A DNA stretch of 64,000 nucleotides from Microbacterium sp. (GCA_029239635.1 JARBUN010000014.1:1-64000); one strand, 5' to 3'. Shown: positions 9,223 to 18,478, numbered from the stretch's first letter. A program made the numbers and translations. The notes: generated by a model not told the origin, from the sequence alone.

Positions 9223-9890
9223 CCCCGCCGCTCGCGCTCGCCGCCTCGGCACTCACCGTCCTCCTCCCCGACGCCGACGAGGCGCGGGAGTGGGCCGAGC
9301 GCGAATTGTCCGACCCGGCCTACCAGGCCGCCGAGCCGACGCCCATCGACCGACTGGCGCGAGCCGTGGTCGACTTCTTCGGAGACCTGCTGAACAACTC
9401 TGCGAACGGCGATTGGGGTCCGCCGGCGCTGATCGTGCTCGCGCTCATCGTGGTGGCCGGGATCGTGATCGGCATCCTGATCTGGGGCCGCCCACGGGCG
9501 ATCGCCCGCGCGCAGCCCCCGGCGCGAGCGCTGTTCGACGACGACGACGGTCGCTCGGCCGAGGAGCTGCGCCGCGACGCCGCGGCGGCGGCCGCGCGCG
9601 GCGACTGGGACGCGGCGATCGTTCTCCGGTTCCGCGCCTTCGCGCGGGGCCTGACCGAACGCGGCCTCGTCGACCCGCCGCCGGGCGCCACCGTGCACAC
9701 CTTTGCGCGCGCGGCCGCAGCGGCGCTTCCCTCCCTGAGCGTCGGGCTCGACGAGGCGGCATCCATCTTCGACGACGTACGGTACCTCCGTCGACCGGGG
9801 ACCGAACAGCGTTACCGCGCGGTGGCCGACCTCGACGCCGACGCCGTCCGCACGCGCCCCGCGCCCGCTGCGCTGGCAGGGACCTCGTGA
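9219..9890 (+). CDS. DUF4129 domain membrane protein
   Basis: This 223-residue protein has an N-terminal hydrophobic stretch, one clear membrane helix at about 67-88 (ALIVLALIVVAGIVIGILIW) and a C-terminal DUF4129 domain (about 110-210). DUF4129 proteins regularly accompany MoxR/DUF58/DUF4350 genes, sometimes fused to transglutaminase domains; none is present here. The function is unknown. The ATG overlaps the upstream stop (ATGA) and the stop overlaps the next GTG (GTGA), so all three are coupled. Confidence 0.88.
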   Translation: MTPPLALAASALTVLLPDADEAREWAERELSDPAYQAAEPTPIDRLARAVVDFFGDLLNNSANGDWGPPALIVLALIVVAGIVIGILIWGRPRAIARAQPPARALFDDDDGRSAEELRRDAAAAAARGDWDAAIVLRFRAFARGLTERGLVDPPPGATVHTFARAAAAALPSLSVGLDEAASIFDDVRYLRRPGTEQRYRAVADLDADAVRTRPAPAALAGTS

Positions 9891-11065
9891 CGACGATCGC
9901 CGACGCACCCGCCGCCGCGCGCCCTCGGCGCCGCGCAGCCCTCGGGTGGATCGCTCTCGCCCTCGCTCTCCTTCTGATCGGGCTGGTGGGCACGACCCTC
10001 GTCTATGGCGGGTGGAAAGAGAAGGGTCTGCTCGACCCCGAGTCCCCCGCCCCCGACGGCGCGCGTGCGCTGGTCCGCATCCTGCAACAGCAGGGCGTGA
10101 CCGTGACCGTCGCGCGCGACCGCGGCGCGGCGGAGCGCGCCTTGGCCGAGGGGGACGCGACCCTCGTGATGCGCGACGCTCCGATGCTCTCGGACGCCAC
10201 CCTGCGCTCGCTCGCCGAGCGGGCGCGCGACGTCGTGCTCGTGGAACCGCGCTCGCGCTCCCTCGACGTGCTCCTGAACGGATCCGCCCTCGGCGGCTTC
10301 GCGAACGACCGCCCCACCGCCCCCGGCTGCGACCTCCCCGCGCCCGACGCGGCGGGGACCGCGCGCACCGGCGAGCTGATGGTGCCCGGTCAGGGTGTCA
10401 CGGGGTGCTATCCGGTGGACGGCGAATTCGGGCTCCTCTCCCGGGAGACGCGTGAGGGGCACACCGTCACCGCCCTCGACGGCCTGTCGACGATGACCAA
10501 CGCCGCCCTCCCCCTCGACGGCAACGCCGCCCTGGCGATCGGCACCCTCGCCCGGACCGGCACCGTCGTCTGGTACGTCCCGTCTCCGACCGACGCGGAA
10601 GCCGGCACGGCACCGCAGACACTGGGCGAACTCACTCCCGCGTGGGTGACCCCGGGGATCATCCTCCTCCTGCTCTCGGCGCTCGTGGCGGCGATCTGGC
10701 GAGGCCGCCGCTTCGGCCCGCTCGTCAACGAGCGCCTCCCGGTGATGGTGCGCGCGAACGAGACGACCGAGGGACGCGCGCGACTGTACGCCGCGTCCGG
10801 GGACGCGTCCCACGCCGTCGACGAACTGCGACGAGCCACGCGCGGCCGGCTCATTCGGGTCATGGGCCTGGCCGCCCATACGCCACCGGATCACGTGGCC
10901 GACGCCGCCGCCGAGCGACTCGGCGCGGACCGCGGCGCGATACGCGGCATCCTCATCACCGACACCCCCACGACCGATCGTGACCTGGTCGCCGCGAGCG
11001 ACCGCCTGCGCGACCTCGAGACGAGCGTGCGCGCCGCGCTCTCCACCGAAAGGACCACCCGATGA
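9887..11065 (+). CDS. DUF4350 domain membrane protein
   Basis: The 392-residue protein has a membrane helix near the N-terminus (about 18-41) and another at about 253-275, with a DUF4350 domain (about 45-220) between them and therefore probably outside the membrane. Conserved-looking elements include PDGARAL, VLVEPRSRSLDVLL and two cysteines at about residues 146 and 168 that could pair. The start GTG overlaps the previous stop; the stop overlaps the moxR start. It is a standard member of MoxR-DUF58 clusters with no assigned activity. Confidence 0.87.
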   Translation: MTTIADAPAAARPRRRAALGWIALALALLLIGLVGTTLVYGGWKEKGLLDPESPAPDGARALVRILQQQGVTVTVARDRGAAERALAEGDATLVMRDAPMLSDATLRSLAERARDVVLVEPRSRSLDVLLNGSALGGFANDRPTAPGCDLPAPDAAGTARTGELMVPGQGVTGCYPVDGEFGLLSRETREGHTVTALDGLSTMTNAALPLDGNAALAIGTLARTGTVVWYVPSPTDAEAGTAPQTLGELTPAWVTPGIILLLLSALVAAIWRGRRFGPLVNERLPVMVRANETTEGRARLYAASGDASHAVDELRRATRGRLIRVMGLAAHTPPDHVADAAAERLGADRGAIRGILITDTPTTDRDLVAASDRLRDLETSVRAALSTERTTR

Positions 11066-12162
11066 CCGACAGTCCTCTCGACGCCCCTCAGCCCGGCGCT
11101 GCCCTGCCGCCGGCCGCACAGGCCTCCTCCGCTCCGGCGCAGGCCGCGCCGGAGCAGGCCGCGCCGGAGCAAGCCGTGCCGGAGCAGGCCGGCCGCTCCT
11201 CCGACGCGACGGACGCCGCGCTGCGCGAGGCCATGAACCGCGTTCGCGTGGAGGTCGGCAAGGCCGTGGTCGGTCAGGACGGCACGGTCACCGGCCTGCT
11301 CATCGCGCTGCTCTCGCGCGGACACGTGCTGCTCGAGGGCGTCCCGGGTGTGGCCAAGACGCTTCTCGTGCGCTCGTTCAGCCGAGCTCTCGGCCTCGAC
11401 ACCCACCGCGTGCAGTTCACCCCCGACCTGATGCCCGGCGACGTCACGGGTTCCCTCGTCTACGACGCCCGCACCGGGGAGTTCGAGTTCCGCGCCGGCC
11501 CGGTGTTCACCCACGTTCTGCTGGCCGATGAGATCAACCGCACGCCGCCGAAGACGCAGGCTGCTCTCCTCGAGGCGATGGAGGAGCGTCAGGTGTCCTC
11601 CGACGGCGTGAGCCGCGCGCTGCCCGACCCGTTCCTCGTCGCCGCGACGCAGAACCCCGTCGAGCACGAGGGAACGTACACGCTGCCCGAGGCGCAGCTC
11701 GACCGCTTCCTCATGAAGCTCGTGGTCGACCTGCCCGGGCGCGACGCCGAGGTCGACGTGCTCCGGCGCCACGCCGGCGGATTCGACCCGCGCCGCCTCG
11801 ACGCGGCGGGCCTCTCCCCCGTCGTGAGCGCCGACGAGATCCTCGCCGCACAGCGCGCCGCCGCGACCGTCGCCGTCGACGACGACCTCCTGGGCTACAT
11901 CGTCGACCTGGCCCGGGCGACCCGGCAGAGCCCGTCGGTGCTGTTGGGCGTGAGCCCGCGCGCGACGACCGGTCTGCTCGCCGCGGCGAAAGCCTGGGCG
12001 TGGCTCGGCGGGTACCCAGCGATCACCCCCGACCACGTGCAGACGATGCTCGTTCCGGTCTGGCGTCACCGCATCCGCCTGCGCCCCGAGGCCGAGATCG
12101 AGGGCGTGTCGGTCGACGCGATCCTCACCTCGGTGCTGCAGCAGACCCGCGTCCCCATCTGA
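11062..12162 (+). CDS. MoxR-type AAA+ ATPase
   Basis: MoxR ATPases act as chaperones that load cofactors onto, or activate, partner proteins, often those with VWA domains. Walker A (GVPGVAKTL, about 93-101), Walker B (LLADEINR) and the sensor segments TQNPVEHEGTY and PEAQLDRF are all present. An Ala/Pro/Glu/Gln-rich N-terminal extension of about 45 residues, partly made of a 15-bp repeat, precedes the AAA core and is unusual. The stop and the DUF58 start share a base (TGATG), matching the usual MoxR-DUF58 pairing. Confidence 0.93.
   Translation: MTDSPLDAPQPGAALPPAAQASSAPAQAAPEQAAPEQAVPEQAGRSSDATDAALREAMNRVRVEVGKAVVGQDGTVTGLLIALLSRGHVLLEGVPGVAKTLLVRSFSRALGLDTHRVQFTPDLMPGDVTGSLVYDARTGEFEFRAGPVFTHVLLADEINRTPPKTQAALLEAMEERQVSSDGVSRALPDPFLVAATQNPVEHEGTYTLPEAQLDRFLMKLVVDLPGRDAEVDVLRRHAGGFDPRRLDAAGLSPVVSADEILAAQRAAATVAVDDDLLGYIVDLARATRQSPSVLLGVSPRATTGLLAAAKAWAWLGGYPAITPDHVQTMLVPVWRHRIRLRPEAEIEGVSVDAILTSVLQQTRVPI
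11140..11184 (+). repeat. Three 15-bp tandem repeats in the moxR N-terminus
   Basis: Three in-frame 15-bp units encode QAAPE, QAAPE and QAVPE, followed by the start of a fourth (QA). They lie in the low-complexity extension ahead of the AAA+ core. Confidence 0.75.
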
Positions 12163-13463
12163 TGTTCGTCACCGGCCGTCTCGCCCTGCTCGTCGCCCTC
12201 GGCGTCGTTCCGCTCGTGCTCCTCAACACGGCGGGCATCCCCGCGTGGCTCGTCGTGGGCGGGTGGGTGCTGCTGTGCGCCCTGGCGGCCCTCGTCGACG
12301 TCCTCGCCGCGGCCGACCCGCGCGCGGTCGAGATCACGCGCCGACTCCCGGAGCGGGTGCTGCGCGACGAGCCCGTCGCCGGCGAACTGCGGGTGCGAAA
12401 CCTCGGTCGTCGCCTCCTGCGCGCGCGGGTGCGCGACGCCTGGCAGCCCACGGCCGGGGCTCCCGACGAACGCGCGCGGTTCGTCGTCCCGCCCGGCGAA
12501 CGGCGGGGCGCTCCCCTCCCCCTGCTCCCCCGTCGGCGCGGCGAGATCCGCAGCGAGTTCGTGGCGGTGCGTGCGGCCGGCCCGCTGGGTCTGGCCGGCC
12601 GCCAAGCGGTGGTCGACGCCCCCGGTCGGATCCGCGTCCTTCCCCCGTTCACCTCGCGCCGGCACCTCCCCTCCCGCCTCGCGCGGCTGCGCGAGCTCGA
12701 CGGCAACACGAGCCTGATGGTCCGCGGACAGGGCACCGAGTTCGACAGCCTTCGCGAGTACGTGCGCGGCGACGACGTCCGCTCGATCGACTGGCGCGCG
12801 ACCGCGCGCGCCGGGACGACCATGCTGCGGACGTGGCGCCCCGAACGCGACCGGCATGTCGTCATCGTGATCGACACCGGCCGCACGGCCGCCGCGCGCG
12901 TGGGAGACGGCGCCCGCCTGGATGCCGCGATGGAGGCGACCCTCCTCCTCTCCGCCCTCGCCGCCCGAGCGGGCGACCACGTGCACCTCGTGATGTTCGA
13001 CCGCGTCCCGCGCGCCCGCGTGACGAAGGTCGACGGTTCTCAGCTCCTGCCCGCGCTGGTCGATGCGATGGCCCCCGTCGAGCCTCAGCTGATCGACACG
13101 GACTGGGATGCCGCCTTCGCCCAGGTCCGCCAGCTCGCGGTGCGCCCCGCTCTCGTCGTGCTGCTCACGGCGCACGATGACCCGGAAGCGGCGCGCGGCT
13201 TCCTCGCCGCGCTGCCCGCCGTGGCGGCGCGCTCCCGGTTGCTCGTCGCCACGGCCACGGACGGACCGGGCGAAGAGCCCGAGCGAACGGATGCCGCCTC
13301 GGTGTACGCCGCGGCGGCCATCGAGCGGGCGCGGCACGACGCCGACCGCGTCCGGGCCGCGGTGGTCCGCGCCGGCGGCGACGCCGTTGCCGCCTCCGCG
13401 GACGACCTGCCCCCGCTCGTGGCGGACCGGTACCTCGCGCTGAAGGCGGCGGGGCGGCTGTAG
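12162..13463 (+). CDS. DUF58 domain protein
   Basis: The 433-residue protein has two N-terminal membrane helices (about 5-45) and a DUF58 region containing the hallmark RGDDVRSIDWRATAR. A VWA-like segment follows with VVIVIDTGRT (MIDAS-type DxG replacing DxSxS). DUF58 proteins are the usual partners of MoxR ATPases and probably form a membrane-attached complex. It is the last gene of the 7753-13463 operon; the ole operon begins 125 bp later with its own ribosome binding site. Confidence 0.9.
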   Translation: MFVTGRLALLVALGVVPLVLLNTAGIPAWLVVGGWVLLCALAALVDVLAAADPRAVEITRRLPERVLRDEPVAGELRVRNLGRRLLRARVRDAWQPTAGAPDERARFVVPPGERRGAPLPLLPRRRGEIRSEFVAVRAAGPLGLAGRQAVVDAPGRIRVLPPFTSRRHLPSRLARLRELDGNTSLMVRGQGTEFDSLREYVRGDDVRSIDWRATARAGTTMLRTWRPERDRHVVIVIDTGRTAAARVGDGARLDAAMEATLLLSALAARAGDHVHLVMFDRVPRARVTKVDGSQLLPALVDAMAPVEPQLIDTDWDAAFAQVRQLAVRPALVVLLTAHDDPEAARGFLAALPAVAARSRLLVATATDGPGEEPERTDAASVYAAAAIERARHDADRVRAAVVRAGGDAVAASADDLPPLVADRYLALKAAGRL

Positions 13464-13588
13464 CACACCCAGGCCCCATGCAGCCCGGGACATACGTCGC
13501 GGCTTATCCTGGGGGGTACCCTTCGAGCCGTCAGCGCGTTCCCTCCGCGCTCGGCTGCGCCGTCTACGCACAGGATGCGGGAGAACTC

Positions 13589-14611
13589 TTGCCAGGAAAC
13601 GCCACGACCCGGTTCGACGATGTGGCCCTTGTCTCGGTGGCGAGCGTTCTGCCCGGCCGCGTGACCACGTCCGACGATATCGAGGACCGACTCGCTCCCG
13701 CCCTTCACCGGCTGAAGCTCAAGCCCGGTCTCCTCCGCCGGGTCGCGGGCGTCAACGAGCGCCGCAACTGGGCCGAGGGAGAGTCCTCCGACGAGGCGAC
13801 GATCGCCGCGGGCAAGCAGGCGCTGGCCGAGGCGGGTGTCGACCCCAGCGAGATCGGCCTCATCATCAACACCTCGGTGACGCGCAAGCACCTCGAGCCC
13901 TCGGTGGCGGTGCGCCTGCACCACGGACTGGGGCTGCCGAGCTCGGCGATCAACTTCGACGTCGCGAACGCCTGCCTCGGCTTCATCAACGGCATGAGCC
14001 TGGCCGCCGGGATGATCCAGTCGGGCCAGGTCAAGTACGCCCTGATCGTCAACGGCGAGGACGCCGACGAGATCCAGGTCAACACGATCAACCGCCTCGT
14101 GCGCGAAGACCTCGACCGCGACGCGTTCATGCAGGAGTTCGCCTCGCTCACGCTGGGTTCCGGCGCGGCCGCGGCGGTCCTCGGTCGCGCGAGCGACCAC
14201 CCCGAGGGCCATCGGATCGTCGGCGGCGTCACGCGCGCCGCCACGGAGTTCTACGATCTCTGCGTCGGCAGCGTCGACGGCATGTTCACGGATGCCAAGG
14301 CCCTCCTCAAGGGAGGCCTCGACCTCGTCGTCTCGGCGTGGAAGGAGGCGAAGGGCGAGTTCTCGTGGACCGGGATGGACCGCTACATCACGCACCAGGT
14401 CTCCTCCGTGCACACGTCCGCGATCGTCCGCGCCGCCAAACTCGACCGCGACCGCGTGCCCGTGACGTACCCGCACCTGGGCAATGTCGGCCCGGCATCC
14501 ATCCCGATCACCCTCGCGGACGAGCAGAAGACGTTGCGCCGGGGTGATCGCGTCCTCCTGATGGGAGTGGGCTCCGGGCTGAACACCGGCATGCTGGAGC
14601 TGGCCTGGTGA
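13589..14611 (+). CDS. oleA: OleA: acyl-CoA head-to-head condensing enzyme
   Basis: OleA is a thiolase-superfamily enzyme that joins two fatty acyl-CoAs in a non-decarboxylative Claisen condensation to a 2-alkyl-3-ketoacyl product, the first step to long-chain cis-olefins. The nucleophile lies in NACLGF (Cys 129), with the oxyanion His at 269 (THQVSS) and Asn at 299 (HLGNVG). Glu 103 falls where Xanthomonas OleA has its second catalytic Glu. The start is the TTG at 13589: GGGAG lies 6 nt upstream and the 340-residue product matches the family; the frame stays open upstream but that part is not OleA-like. The stop overlaps oleBC by 4 bp (GTGA). Confidence 0.92.
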   Translation: MPGNATTRFDDVALVSVASVLPGRVTTSDDIEDRLAPALHRLKLKPGLLRRVAGVNERRNWAEGESSDEATIAAGKQALAEAGVDPSEIGLIINTSVTRKHLEPSVAVRLHHGLGLPSSAINFDVANACLGFINGMSLAAGMIQSGQVKYALIVNGEDADEIQVNTINRLVREDLDRDAFMQEFASLTLGSGAAAAVLGRASDHPEGHRIVGGVTRAATEFYDLCVGSVDGMFTDAKALLKGGLDLVVSAWKEAKGEFSWTGMDRYITHQVSSVHTSAIVRAAKLDRDRVPVTYPHLGNVGPASIPITLADEQKTLRRGDRVLLMGVGSGLNTGMLELAW

Positions 14612-17151
14612 GGGTCACCGACCTGCACGCCACTCTCCCCCCGGCGGGCCTGCCGGGTCTCGATCCCTCCCTGTCGCGTCTCGTGGACGTCCCCGGCGCC
14701 GCGACCGACGCGGGCGCCACCCGCACATGGCACGTCCTCGACACCGGTGCCGCTCTCGCCGAGCGCGGTGTCGCGCCCGTCGGCACGATCATCGCCGTGC
14801 ACGGCAACCCGACGTGGTCGTACCTGTGGCGCGCACTCGTGAATGCGTCGCTGCAGCGCGCCGAAATCGGCGGCACCCCCTGGCGCGTCGTCGCGGTCGA
14901 CCAGCTCGAGATGGGCTTCTCGGAGCGCTCCTCGCTGCGACGCACCCTGGCTCAGCGCATCGCGGATCTCGACGCGCTCGTCGGCGAGCTCGGCATCCGG
15001 GGTCCGATCGTCACGATCGGCCACGACTGGGGCGGACCCGTCTCGCTCGGGTGGGCCGTGGAGAACCGCGATCGCCTCGCCGCCGTGATCGCCCTGAACA
15101 CCGCCGTCCACCACCCCGACGGTGCACCGCTGCCCTTCGCGCTGCGCGTCGCGACCGCGCGCGGCATGCTCGCGGCCGGGACGACCGGGACCACGGCCTT
15201 CCTCGACACCACGCTCTCCCTCGCCGACCTCGAGCCGGCCGTCCGCGCGGCGTTCCGCGCGCCCTACGCGACCGTGAGCCGCCGTCGAGGCATCGGCGGG
15301 TTCGTCGCCGATATCCCGGCCACCGCGGCCGACGAGAGCACGCCCGCTCTCCGTCGCCTGTCGGCGGGACTGCGCGAGCTCGACGTGCCCGCGTTGTTCC
15401 TCCGCGGCCCGAAGGACCCCGTGTTCGGCGAGGGGCACCTCGACGACCTCACCGAGCGCCTGCCGCACGCCGACGTCCACCGTTTCGAAGGCGCCGGGCA
15501 CCTGATCGCGGAGGAGCGGCCCTACGCGGACGTCGTGCTCGACTGGCTCGACGAGAAGGGCGTGGCGCGCGTTTCCGGAACCGCGGGTGCCGGGGCCCCG
15601 GCCTCCGCCGACGCCCCCGTGTCCGACACCGCCGACGCCGCACCGACCGGCCACCTCTGGGACGCCCTCGACGCCCGGCGCGAGGACGACGAAACCGCCG
15701 TGATCGACATGACCACCACCCGCGACGGCGCGCCGCTCCGCGTCAGCTGGCGCCGGCTGTCCGCCCGCGTCGACGAGATCGCCGCCGGCCTCGACGCCTT
15801 CGGCGTGCGCGCGGGCGACCGCGTCTCGCTGCTCGTGCAGCCCGGCCCCACCCTCACCGCCGCGCTGTACGCGTGCCTGCGCATCGGGGCGGTGGTCGTC
15901 GTGGCCGACCGGGGTCTCGGCATCCGGGGTCTGTCCCGTGCCGTGCGGGGCGCCGTTCCCGACGTCGTCATCGGCGAGGTCGCGGGTCTCCGTGGTCGTG
16001 CCCTTCCGCCGGCGCCGGCGCCCGACGCCGACGCCGCGGTGCTGTTCACCTCCGGCTCGACGGGGCCCGCGAAGGGCGTCGTCTACACGCACGCCCAGCT
16101 CACGGCCCTGCGCGACACCCTCGCGTCGCACTTCGGCGTGACGGCCGACACGGGCCTCGTCACCGGCTTCGCCCCGTTCGCTCTGCTCGGACCCGCGCTC
16201 GGCACGCGGTCGGCGACACCCGACATGGACGTCTCCGCTCCCCGCACCCTCACCGCCGCAGCGGTCGCGGCCGCCGTACGCGCCTCCGACGCCCGCATCG
16301 TGTTCCTCTCCCCCGCGGCCGTGGCCAACGTGGTCGCCACGGCCGGCGCTCTCGACGCCGACGATCGCGCGGCGCTGGCGCGCGTCGAGACGTTCCTCTC
16401 CACCGGTGCCCCGGTGTCCATCGACCTGCTGCGGCGGGCGCAAGCGCTCATGCCGAACGCGGTCGCCCATACCCCGTACGGCATGACGGAGTGCCTGCTG
16501 GTCGCCGACGTCACCCTCCCCGAGATCGAGCAGGCGGCGGGTGACCGCGGCGTCTGCGTCGGTCGACCGCTCGGCACGGGCCAGGTGCGCATCTCGGCGA
16601 TCGACGCCGAGGGACGCGCGACCGGCGAGCCGACCACCGAGGCCGGCGTGACCGGCGAGATCGTCATCTCGGCGCCCCATCTCAAGCGCGGCTACTTCCG
16701 CCTCTACCTCACCGACCGCGAGGCCCGGCGCGGCCTCCCCGCCCGCTGGCACCGCACCGGCGACGTCGGCCACCTCGACGCCGACGGACGCCTGTGGGTC
16801 GAGGGACGCCTCCCCCACGTCATCACCACCGCCGACGGCCCGGTGACCCCGGTCGGCATCGAACAGGATGCCGAGACCGTCGACGCCGTCTTCCGCGCCG
16901 CCGCCGTCGGGGTCGGTCCCGTCGGCCGACAGGTCGTCGTCGCGGTCGTCGAGGCCGGCGCGCGCCGCCCCGGCCTCGCCTCTCCCGAGCTCACGGACGC
17001 CGTCCGCGCCGCGACCGCGCAGCCGCTTGCCGCGGTCCTCGTCGCCCCGACGCTGCCGACCGACATCCGGCACAACTCCAAGATCGACCGCTCGCGCCTC
17101 GCCGCATGGGCCGACCGTCTGCTCGCGGGCGAGAAGCCGACGGTGCCATGA
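14608..17151 (+). CDS. oleBC: OleBC fusion: beta-lactone decarboxylase plus beta-lactone synthetase
   Basis: The 847-residue two-enzyme fusion is of the type known from Micrococcus and relatives. Residues 1-318 are OleB, an alpha/beta hydrolase of the haloalkane-dehalogenase family that decarboxylates cis-beta-lactones to olefins. It has HGNP at 65-68, nucleophile Asp 140 in GHDWGG, and the late His in GAGHLIAEE. An Ala/Pro/Asp linker follows (about 319-345). Residues 346-847 are OleC, an AMP-ligase-fold enzyme that uses ATP to close the beta-lactone, with FTSGSTGPAKG at about 480, PYGMTEC at about 620 and HRTGDVG near 715. It is coupled to oleA and oleD by 4-bp overlaps. Confidence 0.92.
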   Translation: MRVTDLHATLPPAGLPGLDPSLSRLVDVPGAATDAGATRTWHVLDTGAALAERGVAPVGTIIAVHGNPTWSYLWRALVNASLQRAEIGGTPWRVVAVDQLEMGFSERSSLRRTLAQRIADLDALVGELGIRGPIVTIGHDWGGPVSLGWAVENRDRLAAVIALNTAVHHPDGAPLPFALRVATARGMLAAGTTGTTAFLDTTLSLADLEPAVRAAFRAPYATVSRRRGIGGFVADIPATAADESTPALRRLSAGLRELDVPALFLRGPKDPVFGEGHLDDLTERLPHADVHRFEGAGHLIAEERPYADVVLDWLDEKGVARVSGTAGAGAPASADAPVSDTADAAPTGHLWDALDARREDDETAVIDMTTTRDGAPLRVSWRRLSARVDEIAAGLDAFGVRAGDRVSLLVQPGPTLTAALYACLRIGAVVVVADRGLGIRGLSRAVRGAVPDVVIGEVAGLRGRALPPAPAPDADAAVLFTSGSTGPAKGVVYTHAQLTALRDTLASHFGVTADTGLVTGFAPFALLGPALGTRSATPDMDVSAPRTLTAAAVAAAVRASDARIVFLSPAAVANVVATAGALDADDRAALARVETFLSTGAPVSIDLLRRAQALMPNAVAHTPYGMTECLLVADVTLPEIEQAAGDRGVCVGRPLGTGQVRISAIDAEGRATGEPTTEAGVTGEIVISAPHLKRGYFRLYLTDREARRGLPARWHRTGDVGHLDADGRLWVEGRLPHVITTADGPVTPVGIEQDAETVDAVFRAAAVGVGPVGRQVVVAVVEAGARRPGLASPELTDAVRAATAQPLAAVLVAPTLPTDIRHNSKIDRSRLAAWADRLLAGEKPTVP

Positions 17152-18066
17152 GGGTCCTCGCGACCGGCGCATCCGGCTTCCTCGGCCGGGCCGTCGTCCG
17201 GGCCCTGCAGGACGCCGGGCACGACGTGCGCACCCTGCAGCGCCGCCCGTCGGGCGTCGACGGCGCCGAGGACCGCCTCGGTTCGGTGACGGATCCGGAT
17301 GCCGTGGCATCCGCCCTCGACGGGGTCGACGGTGTGGTGCACCTGGCTGCCAAGGTCTCGCTCGCGGGGGACCCGGCGCAGCGCCGCGACCGCCGCGGGA
17401 GTCTCGCGCGTCGTCCACGTGTCGTCGCCGTCGGTCGCGCACGCGGGTCACGCCCTCGCGGGAGTGGGCGCCGAGCCCGCCGACCCCGATGCCGCGCACG
17501 GCGAGTACGCCCGGACCAAGGCCGAGGCCGAGCTGCTCGCGCTCTCCCGCGCGGGCGAGGGTCTCGCCCTCGTCGCGATCCGACCGCACCTCGTGTGGGG
17601 CCCGGGTGACACGCAGCTCATCGCGCGCGTCGTCGACCGCGCCCGCCGGGGGCGGCTGCCGCTGCTGAACGGCGGGACGGCGCTCATCGATTCCACGTAC
17701 GTCGACAACGCGGCATCCGGGATCGTCGCCGCCCTCGACCGCGTCGACGACGTCAGCGGCCGGGCCTACGTGCTGACCAACGGCGAACCGCGCCCGGTCG
17801 GCGACCTGCTCGCCGGGATCTGCCGCGCCTCGGGGGTCGCACCACCGCGATTCAGCGTGCCCGCGGGGCTCGCGCGCGCGGCCGGCGGCCTGGTCGAGCG
17901 CGTGTGGGCCGTGCGACCGGGCGAGGACGAGCCGCCGATGACCCGGTTCCTCGCCGAGCAGCTGTCGACGGCGCACTGGTTCGACCAGACCGAGATCCGC
18001 CGTGACCTGCGCTGGACGCCGTCGGTGTCGATCGACGAGGGCCTGCGGCGCCTCGCGCGCGCCTGA
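17148..18066 (+). pseudogene. oleD: OleD ketoreductase, apparently disrupted by an internal out-of-frame deletion
   Basis: OleD is the NADPH-dependent SDR that reduces the 2-alkyl-3-ketoacyl product of OleA to the beta-hydroxy acid used by OleC. The frame starting at 17148 encodes TGASGFLGRAVVRAL and continues to VHLAAKVSLAGDP (about 17376). The rest of the family fold resumes in the +1 frame from about 17385 (AATAAGVSRVVHVSS) through the catalytic-type EYARTKAEAE and on to 18066. The stretch normally linking these (the segment ending VN..GT..LLDAA, about 20 residues) is missing. So this is a loss of roughly 50-65 bp with a frameshift, either real or an assembly error. The two halves are otherwise intact, which argues for recency. 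Confidence 0.82.
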
Positions 18067-18104
18067 GTCGACGGCATCCGTCGCGCTCCCGCGCGCGTCC
18101 TTCT

Positions 18105-18424
18105 TCGCACGGACCATGTCCCTGAAAGTGCTGCCCGCTTAGCGGCCACAACTGGGACACGGTATGGTCCACCCCCCTGTGCGGGAGGGATGCCCCAGAA
18201 GGGGCTGCTTGGCGCGCCCCCAAACAGCCGGAAGTGGGACACGGCGGGGCTCATCACCGCCCGCGTCGCCCTGTGCGGGAGGGATGTCCCAAAAGGGGCT
18301 GCTTGGCGCGGCCCCAAACAGCCGGAAGTGGGACACGGTAGGGCTCATCCCCTGTGCGCGCGCGATGTCCCCAATGAGGCTGGCCGACACGCCCCCGCAC
18401 AGCCAGAAGCGGGACACGGCCCCG
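18105..18424. repeat. Tandem inverted-repeat elements (about four copies, 72-94 bp each)
   Basis: In the 468-bp gap between oleD and katG, units begin near 18105 (degenerate), 18178 (94 bp), 18272 (81 bp) and 18353 (degenerate). Units 2 and 3 share TGTGCGGGAGGGATG, then GGGGCTGCTTGGCGCG, then CAAACAGCCGGAAGTGGGAC. Each unit carries a left TGTCCC (TGCCCC in the second) and a right GGGACACGG about 40-55 bp apart, so each could fold on itself. Both strands stay open across parts of the array, but the resulting peptides are low quality. Positions 18067-18104 hold no recognisable feature. Confidence 0.8.
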
Positions 18425-18442
18425 GGGACAGCCGCGGGACGA

Positions 18443-18478
18443 CGGAAGGCCCGCCCCCACCAGGGAACGGGCCTTCCG
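18443..18478. terminator. Terminator hairpin downstream of katG
   Basis: CGGAAGGCCCG and CGGGCCTTCCG form a perfect 11-bp stem around a 14-nt loop, 57 nt past the katG stop. There is no strong U-tract. It also faces the oleD transcript and may act in both directions. Confidence 0.6.

Noticed and set aside
14383-18117. 1244-residue open frame antisense to oleA-oleBC-oleD
   Set aside because: High G+C keeps antisense frames open; the sequence is Arg/Gly/Asp-rich without recognisable domains, and the sense genes carry clear motifs.
18139-18417. Small minus-strand ORF through the tandem repeats
   Set aside because: Its peptide (VSHFRLFG repeats) is explained by the DNA repeat staying open; there is no ribosome binding site or family match.
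18105-18424. CRISPR array
   Set aside because: Repeats are 72-94 bp with no uniform spacers, no cas genes, and conserved rather than variable 'spacer' content.
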